NCBI GenBank assembly: GCA_036406475.1
Contig: DASXBA010000064.1
Span: 1 to 28,262 of the forward strand
Origin: DASXBA01 sp036406475
GTDB taxonomy: Bacteria; Actinomycetota; Thermoleophilia; Solirubrobacterales; Thermoleophilaceae
DNA length: 28,262 nucleotides
Direction: 5' to 3'
In this document: positions 6,534-13,946 of the stretch, one piece after another
Numbering within the stretch: the first letter of the stretch is position 1
How the letters are laid out: each line of letters begins with the position of its first letter
The notes under the pieces: model-generated
The model's database searches: none
Told to the model about the DNA's origin: nothing
Seen by the model: only the letters and a program-made list of their open reading frames with translations
Position numbers and translations under genes: made by a program

Positions 6534-6559
6534 CCCGCAAACTGCGGGGCCTTCGCCCC
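6534..6559 (-). terminator. Two overlapping hairpins after the cytochrome c gene
   Basis: Arms 6534-6539/6543-6548 (6 bp) and 6546-6550/6555-6559 (5 bp, tetraloop) overlap at 6546-6548, so only one can form at a time. They lie 7 to 30 bp beyond the cytochrome c stop and about 50 bp before the riboswitch aptamer. No U tract follows. They probably separate the two transcripts, with only moderate strength. Confidence 0.35.
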
Positions 6560-6565
6560 CTCGAT

Positions 6566-7051
6566 CTAGTTGCCGGCGACCTTGGACACGTAGGCGGCGA
6601 CGTCGTTCGCGTCGCTGCCCTGGAGGAGCCCCGAGGGCATCCGCTTCTGGCCGGTGCCGCCGATCTTGATCGCGCTCAGCACCCGGCTCTTGGTGACCTT
6701 GCCGATCTCGTCGAGATCGGGACCGGTGACGCCGCGGGCGTTGACCGCGTCGAGGTTGTGGCAGCTCGCGCAGGTGCGCTTGAAGAGGTGCTTGCCCTGG
6801 TCCTGCTGCGGGGTGAGGCTCGTCTTCTCGAGGTGCCCGACGCCGCCCTCGTGCTCGCCACGCGAGGCGATCACCACCGCCGGCAGGGCGATCCCGAGCC
6901 CCAGGTAGATCAACGGGATGACGATCCGGAAGGTTCTGCCGCCGCCGCTGAGATAGGCCTCCCTGGCGGCACCCGGACCTCCCGAGAAGGCGACGAATAT
7001 GACGGCGATGCCGAGCAGGATGAACGGCAGCAGGATGACTACGACGGCCAT
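6566..7051 (-). CDS. Membrane-anchored mono-heme cytochrome c
   Basis: The 161-residue protein carries electrons on the outer face of the membrane. It begins with a hydrophobic helix (MAVVVILLPFILLGIAVIFVAF) and has a second one at about residues 42-62 (RIVIPLIYLGLGIALPAVVIA). The cytochrome domain follows, with the heme motif CASCH at 94-98 and the probable axial methionine M138 in QKRMPSGL, and it ends with DVAAYVSKVAG, the usual C-terminal helix. Length and layout fit small class I cytochromes linked to terminal oxidases or dehydrogenases. The frame continues upstream to 7186, but that part is Arg-rich and has no membrane character; ATG at 7051 gives a sensible anchor. Heme attachment would need the Ccm genes found at 18-21 kb. 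Confidence 0.9.
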   Translation of the reverse strand: MAVVVILLPFILLGIAVIFVAFSGGPGAAREAYLSGGGRTFRIVIPLIYLGLGIALPAVVIASRGEHEGGVGHLEKTSLTPQQDQGKHLFKRTCASCHNLDAVNARGVTGPDLDEIGKVTKSRVLSAIKIGGTGQKRMPSGLLQGSDANDVAAYVSKVAGN

Positions 7052-7086
7052 GCGGCCCGGGACTCTATTCCACGGGAGGGAGCGAC

Positions 7087-7512
7087 TCAGGAGTCGGCAG
7101 CGGCGGCGCGGCGGGCGCGCTTCCAGCTGCCGTAGGCCGCGAAGACCTCGCTCAGCGCCGGGAGCGATTCGTCGTCCGAGGCGCACTGCTGGTAGTCGAC
7201 CATCAGCAGCCTCTCGGGGCGGGCGCCGAGCCGTCCGGCGACGCTGCGGATGGCCTCGCAGATCTCGCCGTTGGAGGCGTCCTGCTCGCCGCCCGAGCGC
7301 TTGGCCTCATGGGCGAAGACACCGGCGGCGCTCCCTCGCGCCCCCGGCTCGGCCGCCGCCGTCGGCCTCGACCTGCCCACGCCCACGAGAAGCCGGCAGT
7401 GCGGGCAGCGCGTCGGCTCGCGCGGCCAGTTCGAGTCGACCTTGCGCTCGATCAGCAGGTGGCAGTGAGGGCAGTAAGCGTCCGGAGTTTTCTGGCGTGT
7501 CGAGGAGGCCAT
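7087..7512 (-). CDS. Zinc-finger protein with homing-endonuclease-associated (HNH) repeat
   Basis: The 141-residue protein has two CPHC knuckles (C14/C17 and C36/C39), which should bind one zinc ion. A low-complexity middle follows. The C-terminal section NGEICEAIRSVAGRLGARPERLLMVDYQQCASDDESLPALSEVFAAYGSWKRARRAAA resembles the small helical repeat attached to homing endonucleases (P-x-x-x-x-V-x-x-x-F-G-S-W-x-x-A), which binds DNA. No nuclease active site is present, so this is more likely a DNA-binding accessory or regulator. ATG at 7512 has TAGGA just before it; the longer frame reaching 8634 runs through fdhD and RNase P RNA and is not credible. Confidence 0.75.
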   Translation of the reverse strand: MASSTRQKTPDAYCPHCHLLIERKVDSNWPREPTRCPHCRLLVGVGRSRPTAAAEPGARGSAAGVFAHEAKRSGGEQDASNGEICEAIRSVAGRLGARPERLLMVDYQQCASDDESLPALSEVFAAYGSWKRARRAAAADS

Positions 7513-7541
7513 TCCTATCCCGCGTTGGAAGGACCTACCTA

Positions 7542-7565
7542 TTCGCCCGTCCGGGGAAGGGCGAA
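7542..7565 (-). terminator. Hairpin between fdhD and the zinc-finger gene
   Basis: TTCGCCC (7542-7548) and GGGCGAA (7559-7565) are a perfect 7-bp inverted repeat with a 10-nt loop, 12 bp past the fdhD stop. No U tract follows, so termination is likely partial. Confidence 0.4.
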
Positions 7566-7577
7566 ACCTGAATCGGG

Positions 7578-8390
7578 CTATGTCTTGACCCGTTGGGCCC
7601 CTGCGTAGACGTTGAACGAGTCGCCGCGGACAAACCCGCACAAAAGCATCCCCCGCTCCTCCGCAAGCTCGACGGCGAGACTCGAGGGTGCGCCCACCGC
7701 CACGACCCCCGCCAGCCCTGCGACGCTCGCCTTCTGCACGAGCTCGAACCCCGCCCTGCCGCTCAGGCACGCCAGCAGGCCGCCGAGCGGCCAGCGGCCC
7801 TCGAGCAGGAGCGCGCCGAGCGCCTTGTCCATCGCGTTGTGCCTTCCGACGTCCTCGCGCAGCGCGAGCATCCGGCCGTCCGGCTCGAAGATCGCCGTGG
7901 CGTGGAGCCCGCCGGTGCGCTCGAAGCCGGGCTGGCCCCCGCGCGCCTCGCGCGGCAGGCGCAGCACGAGCTCGGGCTTGACCGGCTCGCTCGGGCCCGC
8001 CGGCGGCGACTCCCTGTGGACGAACTCGAGCGCCGCCTTGCCGCAGACGCCGCAGGACGAGGTCATGTAGAAGCGTCGCTCGTCGGCGGGATCGCGGCGC
8101 AGCCCGGAGCGGGTACGGACGTCGATCACGTTGGCCGCGAGGTCCTCGGTCGGCCCCGCTGACACGATCTCTCCGGGCCCGGCGATCAGACCCTCGCTGG
8201 CCAGGAAGCCGGCGGCCAGCTCCTCGTCCTCGCCGGGGGTGCGCATGGCCACGGCCACCGCCTCGCCGTCCGCGCGGATCTCGAGCGGCTCCTCCACGGC
8301 GACCTCGTCGCTGGTGCGCTCGAGCCCCGCCCCGGGCGCCACCCGCTCGATCCACGTCACCGCTACATGGGGATCTACGGTGACCGTCAT
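7578..8390 (-). CDS. fdhD: Formate dehydrogenase accessory sulfurtransferase FdhD
   Basis: FdhD moves sulfur from a cysteine desulfurase to the molybdenum bis-MGD cofactor, making formate dehydrogenase active. The 270-residue product has the family landmarks: EEPLEIRADG, RTPGEDEELAAGFLASEGLI, the catalytic pair in SSCGVCGK (C113 and C116), GGLHATAIF, REDVGRHNAMDK, and LSGRAGFELVQKASVAGL. The frame is open up to 8510, but those extra 40 codons lie in the RNase P RNA terminator, so ATG at 8390 (MTVTVDPHVAVTW) is the true start. The formate dehydrogenase itself is not in this window. The cofactor link suggests the organism uses Mo- or W-dependent formate oxidation. Confidence 0.95.
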   Translation of the reverse strand: MTVTVDPHVAVTWIERVAPGAGLERTSDEVAVEEPLEIRADGEAVAVAMRTPGEDEELAAGFLASEGLIAGPGEIVSAGPTEDLAANVIDVRTRSGLRRDPADERRFYMTSSCGVCGKAALEFVHRESPPAGPSEPVKPELVLRLPREARGGQPGFERTGGLHATAIFEPDGRMLALREDVGRHNAMDKALGALLLEGRWPLGGLLACLSGRAGFELVQKASVAGLAGVVAVGAPSSLAVELAEERGMLLCGFVRGDSFNVYAGAQRVKT

Positions 8391-8443
8391 CCCCCGGAAA
8401 GCTACAGGCGTGGGCGCGTGCCCCTGCACGACCGGAACATAGA

Positions 8444-8467
8444 AAGCCCCCGCCGAGGCGGGGGCTT
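8444..8467 (-). terminator. Rho-independent terminator of RNase P RNA
   Basis: Arms 8444-8454 and 8457-8467 are perfect complements (11 bp, AAGCCCCCGCC on the minus strand), followed by a short TTTCT tract on the minus strand. It directly follows the 3' end of RNase P RNA and ends 54 bp before the fdhD start. Confidence 0.85.
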
Positions 8468-8848
8468 CCCTTAGCTGGCCTGTAAGCCGGATCTTGTCGT
8501 GAGCAGCCATCCATCTCGCCCTCTGCCGGGCGGGGCCTCGCGGCCCTGCGGCCTACCTGGAGCTCGGCGGGCAGCGTCGACGCTCCTGCTTGGCCTTGCA
8601 CCGGGTGGGGTTTGCCTGGCCGCCGTGTCGCCACGACGCCGGTGCGCTCTTACCGCACCATTTCACCCTTGCCGGCGACGGAATTCACGTGAGATCCCGC
8701 CGCTTAGGCGGTGTGTTTCTGTGGCACTTTCCCGCGGGTTTCCCCGGGTCGGTCTCCCGACCACCCTGCCCTGCGGTGTCCGGACTTTCCTCGAGGGCCG
8801 GTTGTCTCCCCGGCCTCCCGCGGCTGCTTGGCCAGCAGCCCCTCAATG
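8468..8848 (-). ncRNA. rnpB: RNase P RNA, bacterial class A
   Basis: This is the catalytic RNA that trims tRNA 5' leaders. Read on the minus strand it shows the conserved core: GAGGAAAGTCCGGACACCGC near the 5' end, the CACAGAAA segment, GGGTGAAATGGTGCGGTAAGAG, GCAAGGCCAAGCAGGAGCG, and GATCCGGCTTACAGGCC near the 3' end. The P1 stem can be paired as GCTGGCC (around 8830-8836) with GGCCAGC (8474-8480). The length of about 380 nt fits class A. A strong terminator follows at 8444-8467. The 5' end is approximate. The promoter must lie within the end of the neighbouring methyltransferase gene. Confidence 0.96.
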
Positions 8849-8871
8849 GTAGGCCGCGACGACGCTGCTGA

Positions 8872-9912
8872 CTAGGACTTGGTGGCTGCTTGAATGCCGA
8901 CGCCCGGCGCGGACCTGAACATGATCGGCTTGCGCGGCTTGAGCCCGGCGGCTCGCTGCCAGTCGCTGATCTCTCCGACCGCCCAGGTACCCGACTGGCT
9001 CGTGAGCGCGAAGTAGAACTCGAGCATGGCCCCGATCTGGCCCGCCTCCTTGACGTCGCGGGGGCGGAACTCGTCGAGCACCGCGTGCACGCCGCCGGGC
9101 CGAAGCGCGGTAGCGATCCGCGCCGCGAGCTCGCGGTTCTGCTCCTCGGAGAAGTGATGGACGAGCTGCGAAACGAGGATCAGGTCGTAGGCCTCGCTGC
9201 CGAGGTCCTCGGTGAGGGCGTCGCCGGCCTTGTGGACCACGCGGTCGCCCATTCCCTCGGCCGCCAGCAGCGGCGCGGCCTTCTCCACGGCATCCGGCAG
9301 GTCGAGCACGGTCGAGCGGAGGCCGTCATTGCCCCGGCAGAGGGAAACGGAGTAGTAGCCGTGCGATCCGCCGATGTCGAGCATCTCGCCGGCGCCCTTC
9401 GGAACCGGCATCCGCTTGACGGCCTCGGGGGCGAAGGCGTTGGCCATCGCCCGCATCCCCCGCTGGTAGAGGTCCCACTCGTCCGAGTCGGTCATCGAGT
9501 GGAGCTCGAGCGGCTCGCCGGTCTTCACGTAGTCCTCGGCGCGCTCCAGGTAGTCCCACTCGACGAACTGGAAGAGCAGCTTGTCGGACAGGTTGTGCTC
9601 GCTGCCCGAGAGCCACTTGCGCGACATGGGCGTGAGCGAGTAGCGCTCGCCGTCGCCGCTCAAATAGTCCGCTCCGGCGAGGGCGAAGAGGAGCTTGCCC
9701 ATCCCCACGACGCTGGAGTCGCAGCGCTCGGCGACCTCCTCGGCCGTGAGCGGGCGCTCAACGAGGGCGTCGAACACGCCCAGCTTGACGCCGACCATGA
9801 TCAGCCGGGCGAGCGTGTACGCCATCTGCGTCTCGAGCAGCGGCCGCGGTGCCGCATTGCTGCGCGCCACGGCCCACTCCAGCGGATTCTGCGGCACCGC
9901 CCCGATCCTCAT
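8872..9912 (-). CDS. SAM-dependent O-methyltransferase (acetylserotonin OMT-like)
   Basis: The 346-residue protein has the two-part layout of small-molecule O-methyltransferases. An N-terminal winged-helix dimerisation domain (about residues 28-100; VGVKLGVFDALVERPLTAEEVAERCDSS... ending in SLTPMSRKWL) is followed by a Rossmann SAM-binding domain. The latter shows motif I as EMLDIGGSHGYYS, the acidic loop VLDLPDAVEKA, and LILVSQLVHHFSEEQNRELAARIATALRPGGVHAVLDEF. The histidine pair in VHHF sits where the catalytic base region of this family lies. The substrate cannot be inferred. ATG at 9912 was preferred; the GTG at 9978 would overlap the lexA-coupled zinc ribbon gene. Confidence 0.9.
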   Translation of the reverse strand: MRIGAVPQNPLEWAVARSNAAPRPLLETQMAYTLARLIMVGVKLGVFDALVERPLTAEEVAERCDSSVVGMGKLLFALAGADYLSGDGERYSLTPMSRKWLSGSEHNLSDKLLFQFVEWDYLERAEDYVKTGEPLELHSMTDSDEWDLYQRGMRAMANAFAPEAVKRMPVPKGAGEMLDIGGSHGYYSVSLCRGNDGLRSTVLDLPDAVEKAAPLLAAEGMGDRVVHKAGDALTEDLGSEAYDLILVSQLVHHFSEEQNRELAARIATALRPGGVHAVLDEFRPRDVKEAGQIGAMLEFYFALTSQSGTWAVGEISDWQRAAGLKPRKPIMFRSAPGVGIQAATKS

Positions 9913-9934
9913 CGGGGGCGACTGTAAGGCCTTG

Positions 9935-10126
9935 CTAGCGGAGCCGCGAGCCGCAGCCGGCGCACTCGCCGGCGTCACCGGCGGGCGCCATGTGCCGGCC
10001 GCAGACCGGGCAGTCGGTCCGGCCCTCGTCCCGGAGCTCGCGCCAGGCGCGGTCGAGGCGCTGCTCGAGCGTCAGATCTCCCAGCTCGAGCGGAGCGAAC
10101 GGCAGTGGGGCTGTGAGCGTTGTCAT
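9935..10126 (-). CDS. Zinc ribbon protein translationally coupled to lexA
   Basis: This 63-residue protein ends in a compact zinc ribbon with cysteine pairs C39/C42 (CPVCG) and C55/C58 (CAGCG). The N-terminal half is a predicted helix (DLTLEQRLDRAWRELRDEG). Its ATG overlaps the lexA stop codon as ATGA (10123-10126), so ribosomes finishing lexA probably restart here. It should be co-expressed with LexA and induced by DNA damage. I do not recognise a named family. It could be a partner or modulator of LexA or just a small DNA/RNA-binding protein; neither is shown. It was probably missed or treated as noise in automatic annotation because of its size. Confidence 0.72.
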   Translation of the reverse strand: MTTLTAPLPFAPLELGDLTLEQRLDRAWRELRDEGRTDCPVCGRHMAPAGDAGECAGCGSRLR

Positions 10127-10740
10127 GTGACCCTCCTACAGACGCCGACCACGCGGCCCAGGAGCTCCAGCTCGCGGGTGCGGATCGGCTCCATCTCTTC
10201 GTTCTCGGGCTGGAGCCGCACGTGGTCGTTCTCCTTGAAGAAGCGCTTGACCGTGGCCTCCTCCCCCACCAGAGCCACGACGATCTCCCCGTTGCGGGCG
10301 GCCTTCTGGCGCCGCACCACCACGTGGTCGCCGTCGAGGATGCCTGCGTCCTTCATCGAGTCGCCCTTGACCCGCAGAAGGAACTCGCCCTGCTCGCCGC
10401 CGGCGATGTCCGGCACCGGCACGTAGTCCTCGACGTTCTCGTCGGCCAGCACGGGCTGCCCCGCTGCGACCTGGCCCACGAGCGGCAGGCCGTCCGGGGA
10501 CGACACCACCTGCTTGGCCTTGTCGACCAGCACCTCGATCGCGCGCGGCTTGGTGGGGTCGCGCCGCAGCAGGCCGACCTTCTCGAGGTTGGCGAGGTGG
10601 GCATGCACCGTCGACGACGAGGTGAGGCCGATCGCCTTGCCGATGTCGCGCACCGTGGGCGGGTAGCCGTGCTTGGCGGAGTAGCGCTTGATGAAGTCGA
10701 AGATCTCCTGCTGGCGCTTCGTGAGGTTCAGATCGACCAT
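10123..10740 (-). CDS. lexA: LexA repressor, SOS response
   Basis: LexA represses DNA damage genes until RecA filaments trigger its self-cleavage. The 205-residue protein has the N-terminal winged helix (LTKRQQEIFDFIKRY... PPTVRDIGKAIGLTSSSTVHAHLANLEKVGLLRRD, residues 7-61) and the C-terminal S24-type protease. The cleavage bond is A93-G94 in GQVAAGQPVL. The catalytic dyad is S128 (GDSMKDAGI) and K165 (TVKRFF). All key residues are intact. A perfect SOS box lies 43-56 bp upstream of the ATG, so it represses itself. The stop codon overlaps the start of the zinc ribbon gene by 4 bp. Confidence 0.98.
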   Translation of the reverse strand: MVDLNLTKRQQEIFDFIKRYSAKHGYPPTVRDIGKAIGLTSSSTVHAHLANLEKVGLLRRDPTKPRAIEVLVDKAKQVVSSPDGLPLVGQVAAGQPVLADENVEDYVPVPDIAGGEQGEFLLRVKGDSMKDAGILDGDHVVVRRQKAARNGEIVVALVGEEATVKRFFKENDHVRLQPENEEMEPIRTRELELLGRVVGVCRRVT

Positions 10741-10782
10741 CTGTTCAGACGTCTCCTCGGGGGCCGGTTGCAGTGGGTACTC

Positions 10783-10796
10783 CGAACATGTGTTCG
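10783..10796. promoter_or_regulatory. SOS box (LexA operator) upstream of lexA
   Basis: CGAACATGTGTTCG is a perfect match to the Gram-positive LexA box CGAACRNRYGTTYG. It lies 43 bp upstream of the lexA ATG and implies autorepression. It is also about 80 bp upstream of the tRNA-Leu on the opposite strand, but is too far from the tRNA promoter to be expected to control it. Confidence 0.92.
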
Positions 10797-10845
10797 TAGA
10801 CTAGCGGGGCCCCCGGATGGCTTCAAGCGTCGAGCGGGGCCCGCC

Positions 10846-10851
10846 TATAAT
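10846..10851 (+). promoter_or_regulatory. -10 box of the tRNA-Leu promoter
   Basis: A perfect TATAAT ends 10 bp before the first base of the tRNA, placing the transcription start only a few bases before the mature 5' end. A weak -35 candidate, TTCAAG, is at 10822-10827 with an 18-bp spacer. Confidence 0.65.
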
Positions 10852-10861
10852 CGGCGTCCCC

Positions 10862-10947
<86 letters not shown>

Positions 10948-11007
10948 CTTAGCAAGCAAGCATTCGAAGCCGTCCCACGGGGGTCAGCCGCCGACCTGAT
11001 CCATCTA

Positions 11008-11026
11008 GACCCGCAAGGAGCGGGTC
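11008..11026 (+). terminator. Hairpin downstream of tRNA-Leu
   Basis: GACCCGC (11008-11014) and GCGGGTC (11020-11026) are a perfect 7-bp inverted repeat around a 5-nt loop, 60 bp after the tRNA. No U tract follows. It may end the tRNA transcript. Nothing else is visible between the tRNA and the MFS gene. Confidence 0.4.
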
Positions 11027-11094
11027 AATCCGGAACGGTTGCCGAATGATGCGGCCGGCCCGACGACGACCCCGCAGCCCACGCCGAGCACGAC

Positions 11095-12669
11095 TCAGAC
11101 CAGCACGGACTCGCCGGAAGGCGACGCGGGTCTGTCTGGGAGCTTCAGCATCCGGAATGCGTTGAACAGGCCGAGCAGGGAGGCGAGGATCGGCACGAGC
11201 AGCGCGACCTGGAGCGAACGGTGTGTCGCGTCGTCATTGATGCGGACGATCTCGTCGCGGACCCGCGGCGGCTGGCGGTCGAGGAGCTCCTGGAGCTGCG
11301 TGGCGCTGACGACCTGCGCGTCGTGCTCGAGCTTGTCGGCGATCTTCTGCTGGCCGGCCGGGGGGATCACCTTGCTCGACTCCGTCATGTGCGTGAAGCT
11401 CACCGACAGCGTGGCGAGAAGGATCCCGCCCGCGACCGCGAGCCCGAACGAGAGGCCAAAGGACCCTGCGGCGGAGTTGACACCGGCCGCCTCGCTGCTG
11501 CGCTCCTCGGCGATCGGAGCGAGCGTGTAGTTGTTGAGCTGGGAGACGAGCAGGCCGAGCCCGGATCCGGCGATCACGAGCGGGATCGCCATCGCCCAAC
11601 CGGAGTCCGCCCGCGGGACGATGACCACGATCAGCGCCATCCCCACTGCGACAAGGGCGAACCCAGCAGCGACGATCCGGCCGGCGCGGCGCTTGGCCGT
11701 CCGCCGGCCGGCCGCGAGGGCGACCGCGAACATCGTCAGCGAGAGCGGCGCAAGCGACAGGCCGGCCTCCATGGCGTTGTACTCGAGCGAGATCTGAAGG
11801 AAGATCGGAAGCGCGATCATCGCCCCGCCCAGCGAGATCTGCTGGAGCATCTGCTGAGTCACACCGAGCCTGAACTGCGGGAAGCGGAACAGGCCCGGGT
11901 CGAGCACAGTCGCCCTTCCGGCGCGGCTCCGCCGTCGCAGCCAGTAGGCGAACCCGGCAAGCCCGGCGAGACCCGCGGCGATTATCGCGCCGACGTACTC
12001 GCCCCCCTCCTGCCAGACGAGGATGCCGAGCACGACGCCCCCCATGCCCAGGACGGACAGGAGCGCGCCGAACACGTCGAGGTCCCGTGAGCCCGTGTAG
12101 GGCACGTCGCGAACCAGGCCGATGTTCGACAGCACGATCGCGATGATCACGACCTCGAGCAGGAAGCCGACTCGCCACGACAGGTAGGTGGTCACGAAGC
12201 CGCCGAGGAGCGGTCCGACCGCCGCTGCGATCGCGGCCGACGCGCCCACCAGCGCGTACGTCTTCTTCCGGGCCTCGCCCTCGAAGTTGCCGTGGATGAG
12301 CGATTGCATCGCGGGAAGAAGGAGCGACGCCCCGAGTCCCCCGCAGATCGACCAGAAGACGATGATCACGGCGAGGCTCTGCGCGAGTGTCATGGCCAGG
12401 GCGCCCAGCGCGTAGCCGCACAGGCCGAGCACGTACGCGCGCTTCCGGCCGATCAGGTCGCCGATCTTGCTGCTGAGCAGGATGAACGCGGCCGAGACGA
12501 GAGCCTCCAGCGCGATTGCCGACTGCACGCCACTCACCGTCGTGTCGAGGTCATGCACCACGGACGAGATCGACACGTTCATCAGCGACGTGTCGACTAC
12601 GAGCACGAACATCGCCATCGCCAGCAGGAGGCCCAGCCGCCTGCTGCGCGCGGCGGTGGCGGCAGGCAT
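11095..12669 (-). CDS. MFS drug exporter, DHA2 family
   Basis: The 524-residue, highly hydrophobic protein fits the 14-helix DHA2 branch of proton-driven drug exporters. Visible landmarks are DTSLMNVSISSVVHDL in the first helix (the family's D-x-T-x-x-N-V-A-L pattern), LLSSKIGDLIGRKRAYV (motif A between helices 2 and 3), and GPLLGGFVTTYLSWRVGFLL (motif C and the following loop). A hydrophilic region of about 75 residues near the C-terminus (THMTESSKVIPPAGQQ... to DDATHRS) is the usual large outer loop before the last helix. It begins 3 bp after the stop of a SpoIIAA-like gene, so the two are one operon. The substrate is unknown. Confidence 0.92.
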   Translation of the reverse strand: MPAATAARSRRLGLLLAMAMFVLVVDTSLMNVSISSVVHDLDTTVSGVQSAIALEALVSAAFILLSSKIGDLIGRKRAYVLGLCGYALGALAMTLAQSLAVIIVFWSICGGLGASLLLPAMQSLIHGNFEGEARKKTYALVGASAAIAAAVGPLLGGFVTTYLSWRVGFLLEVVIIAIVLSNIGLVRDVPYTGSRDLDVFGALLSVLGMGGVVLGILVWQEGGEYVGAIIAAGLAGLAGFAYWLRRRSRAGRATVLDPGLFRFPQFRLGVTQQMLQQISLGGAMIALPIFLQISLEYNAMEAGLSLAPLSLTMFAVALAAGRRTAKRRAGRIVAAGFALVAVGMALIVVIVPRADSGWAMAIPLVIAGSGLGLLVSQLNNYTLAPIAEERSSEAAGVNSAAGSFGLSFGLAVAGGILLATLSVSFTHMTESSKVIPPAGQQKIADKLEHDAQVVSATQLQELLDRQPPRVRDEIVRINDDATHRSLQVALLVPILASLLGLFNAFRMLKLPDRPASPSGESVLV

Positions 12670-12672
12670 GCG

Positions 12673-13035
12673 CTAGTCCGCGGGCTTCTCGGAAAGCCAG
12701 GCCTTCGCCTCGGGAAGGTCACGGACGCGGAACGCTCGTGCCTTGCCGGGGAGCAGGAACGACAGCGCGCGCATCGCCGGCCGCATCCAATCCTCGTCGC
12801 TCACAACCGCGACGCGCTCGAACGAGGTGGCGTGACGGGCGCGGAATTCCGTGCCGGCGGTGACCGCGTCGCCCTCGACGTCCCGGGCCTGCGGTCCCAG
12901 CATGTAGAGCAGGCGGACCTTGCGGCCTTCGGCGATCTCGCGCCGCAGGAGCGGCTCTACCGCGTCCTCCCAGTCGTCGTCCTCGACCTCGCCGACCGCC
13001 TCGAACCCGATGGTCCCGCTCGGCATGTCATCCAT
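12673..13035 (-). CDS. SpoIIAA-like (STAS/SEC14-type) protein
   Basis: The 120-residue protein resembles the SpoIIAA-like/DUF3478 family, with GTIGFEAVGEVEDDDWEDAVEPLL, then RKVRLLYMLGPQARDVEGDAV and RVAVVSDEDWMRPAMRALSFLLPGKARAFRVRDLPEAKAWL. The fold is an alternating alpha/beta domain like anti-sigma antagonists but without their phosphorylated serine motif, and it may bind lipid or nucleotide. I set the start at ATG 13035 (MDDMPSG); the frame is open to 13149, but that part does not look like the family and would overlap the divergent gene. It runs directly into the MFS gene. Its job beside an exporter is unclear. Confidence 0.78.
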   Translation of the reverse strand: MDDMPSGTIGFEAVGEVEDDDWEDAVEPLLRREIAEGRKVRLLYMLGPQARDVEGDAVTAGTEFRARHATSFERVAVVSDEDWMRPAMRALSFLLPGKARAFRVRDLPEAKAWLSEKPAD

Positions 13036-13147
13036 TCGTCGCAGCACGACTGCTCCCAGGTCGATGGCGTGAGCAGCCTGACCGATCACGACCGGGCGGA
13101 CAATGCGGCTCGCCTGTGTCTGGCTGTGTAGCGTCCACCCCCCAGCC

Positions 13148-13567
13148 ATGGCCGAGCTTCCCCTCGGGTCGGACCAACACCGCCGGCGCGCACGTCACAG
13201 GATCTTCTGGCGGATCGTCAACCCGCCGACCCGTCGTTTCGCCGGGCTGGCACCCTGGTGGGTCCTCCTCGAGACGCGCGGACGACGCAGCGGCAAGCCT
13301 CGGACCACCCCGCTGGCACGCGGCCCCGTCGACGGCGACGTCGTGTGGCTCAGCTCGGTCCACGGCCGGCACGCGGATTGGGTCCGCAACCTCGAGGCGT
13401 CGCCCGAGGTCCGAATCAAGCTGTCGGGTCGCTGGCACCGGGCGCACGCGACGGTCCATGACTACGACGAGGCCATGGCCCGGCGCTTCAACCGCTATGC
13501 CCGCAGCGGCCCGCAGACCCTCGGCATCGACCCGACGCTCGTGCGCGTCGAGCTCCGCCGGGACTAG
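13148..13567 (+). CDS. Deazaflavin (F420)-dependent nitroreductase family protein
   Basis: The 139-residue protein matches the DDN/DUF385 family of split beta-barrel proteins, many of which use reduced F420 to reduce nitroaromatics, quinones or other substrates. Family landmarks are LLETRGRRSGKPRTTPLA, DGDVVWLSSVHGRHADWVRNLEASPEVRIKLSGRWHRA, and the C-terminal YARSGPQTLGIDPTLVRVEL. The GRRSGKPR turn is the usual cofactor phosphate-binding region. ATG at 13148 was chosen over the start at 13103 because family similarity begins after it. It converges with the DUF1801 gene, with only 4 bp between stops, and is divergent from the SpoIIAA-MFS operon. Confidence 0.88.
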   Translation: MAELPLGSDQHRRRARHRIFWRIVNPPTRRFAGLAPWWVLLETRGRRSGKPRTTPLARGPVDGDVVWLSSVHGRHADWVRNLEASPEVRIKLSGRWHRAHATVHDYDEAMARRFNRYARSGPQTLGIDPTLVRVELRRD

Positions 13568-13571
13568 CGGG

Positions 13572-13946
13572 CTAGGACTCGTTCAGCTCGACGGCCTCGC
13601 GGATGAGCGCTTGGAATGCGGCCTCGTCGATCTGATCGCCCTCGTGCAGGTCGATGGCACGTCGGACGTTGCCCTCGAGGCTCGAGTTGAAGAGCCCCTT
13701 CGGATCCTTCAGCTGCGCGCCCTTGGCGAAGGTGAGCTTTACGGCGTTCTTGTAGGTCTCGCCCGTGCAGATCTGCCCCTGGTGAGACCAGACGGGCACA
13801 CCTGCCGGAGAGGAGGGCTTTCTCCACTTCACCTCTTCGACGACGTCGGGGTCCGCCTGCTTGATGAGCCCGCGGATCTTCGAAAGCGTTTCGCCCCGCC
13901 AATCGCCCAGCTCCTCGATCTTCGAGTCGATCTCGGCCTTCGTCAT
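13572..13946 (-). CDS. DUF1801 (YdhG-like) domain protein
   Basis: The 124-residue protein has the DUF1801 pattern: a helical start (IDSKIEELGDWRGETLSKIRGLIKQADPDVVEEVKW) followed by strands PVWSHQGQICTGETYKNAVKLTFAKGA and a C-terminal helical part RRAIDLHEGDQIDEAAFQALIREAV. Members are small cytoplasmic proteins of unknown biochemical function with a frataxin-like fold; some bind iron. The ATG overlaps the stop of the cupin gene as ATGA at 13943-13946, a sign of translational coupling. The longer frame upstream to 14738 overlaps two better genes and was rejected. Confidence 0.88.
   Translation of the reverse strand: MTKAEIDSKIEELGDWRGETLSKIRGLIKQADPDVVEEVKWRKPSSPAGVPVWSHQGQICTGETYKNAVKLTFAKGAQLKDPKGLFNSSLEGNVRRAIDLHEGDQIDEAAFQALIREAVELNES

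Noticed and set aside
7087..8634. 515-residue minus-strand frame
   Set aside because: It runs through fdhD and the rnpB 3' end in another frame with an Arg/Ala/Gly-rich product; only the last 141 residues are a credible protein.
8499..8871. Plus-strand frames across the rnpB locus
   Set aside because: They are antisense to the conserved RNase P RNA and show no protein features.
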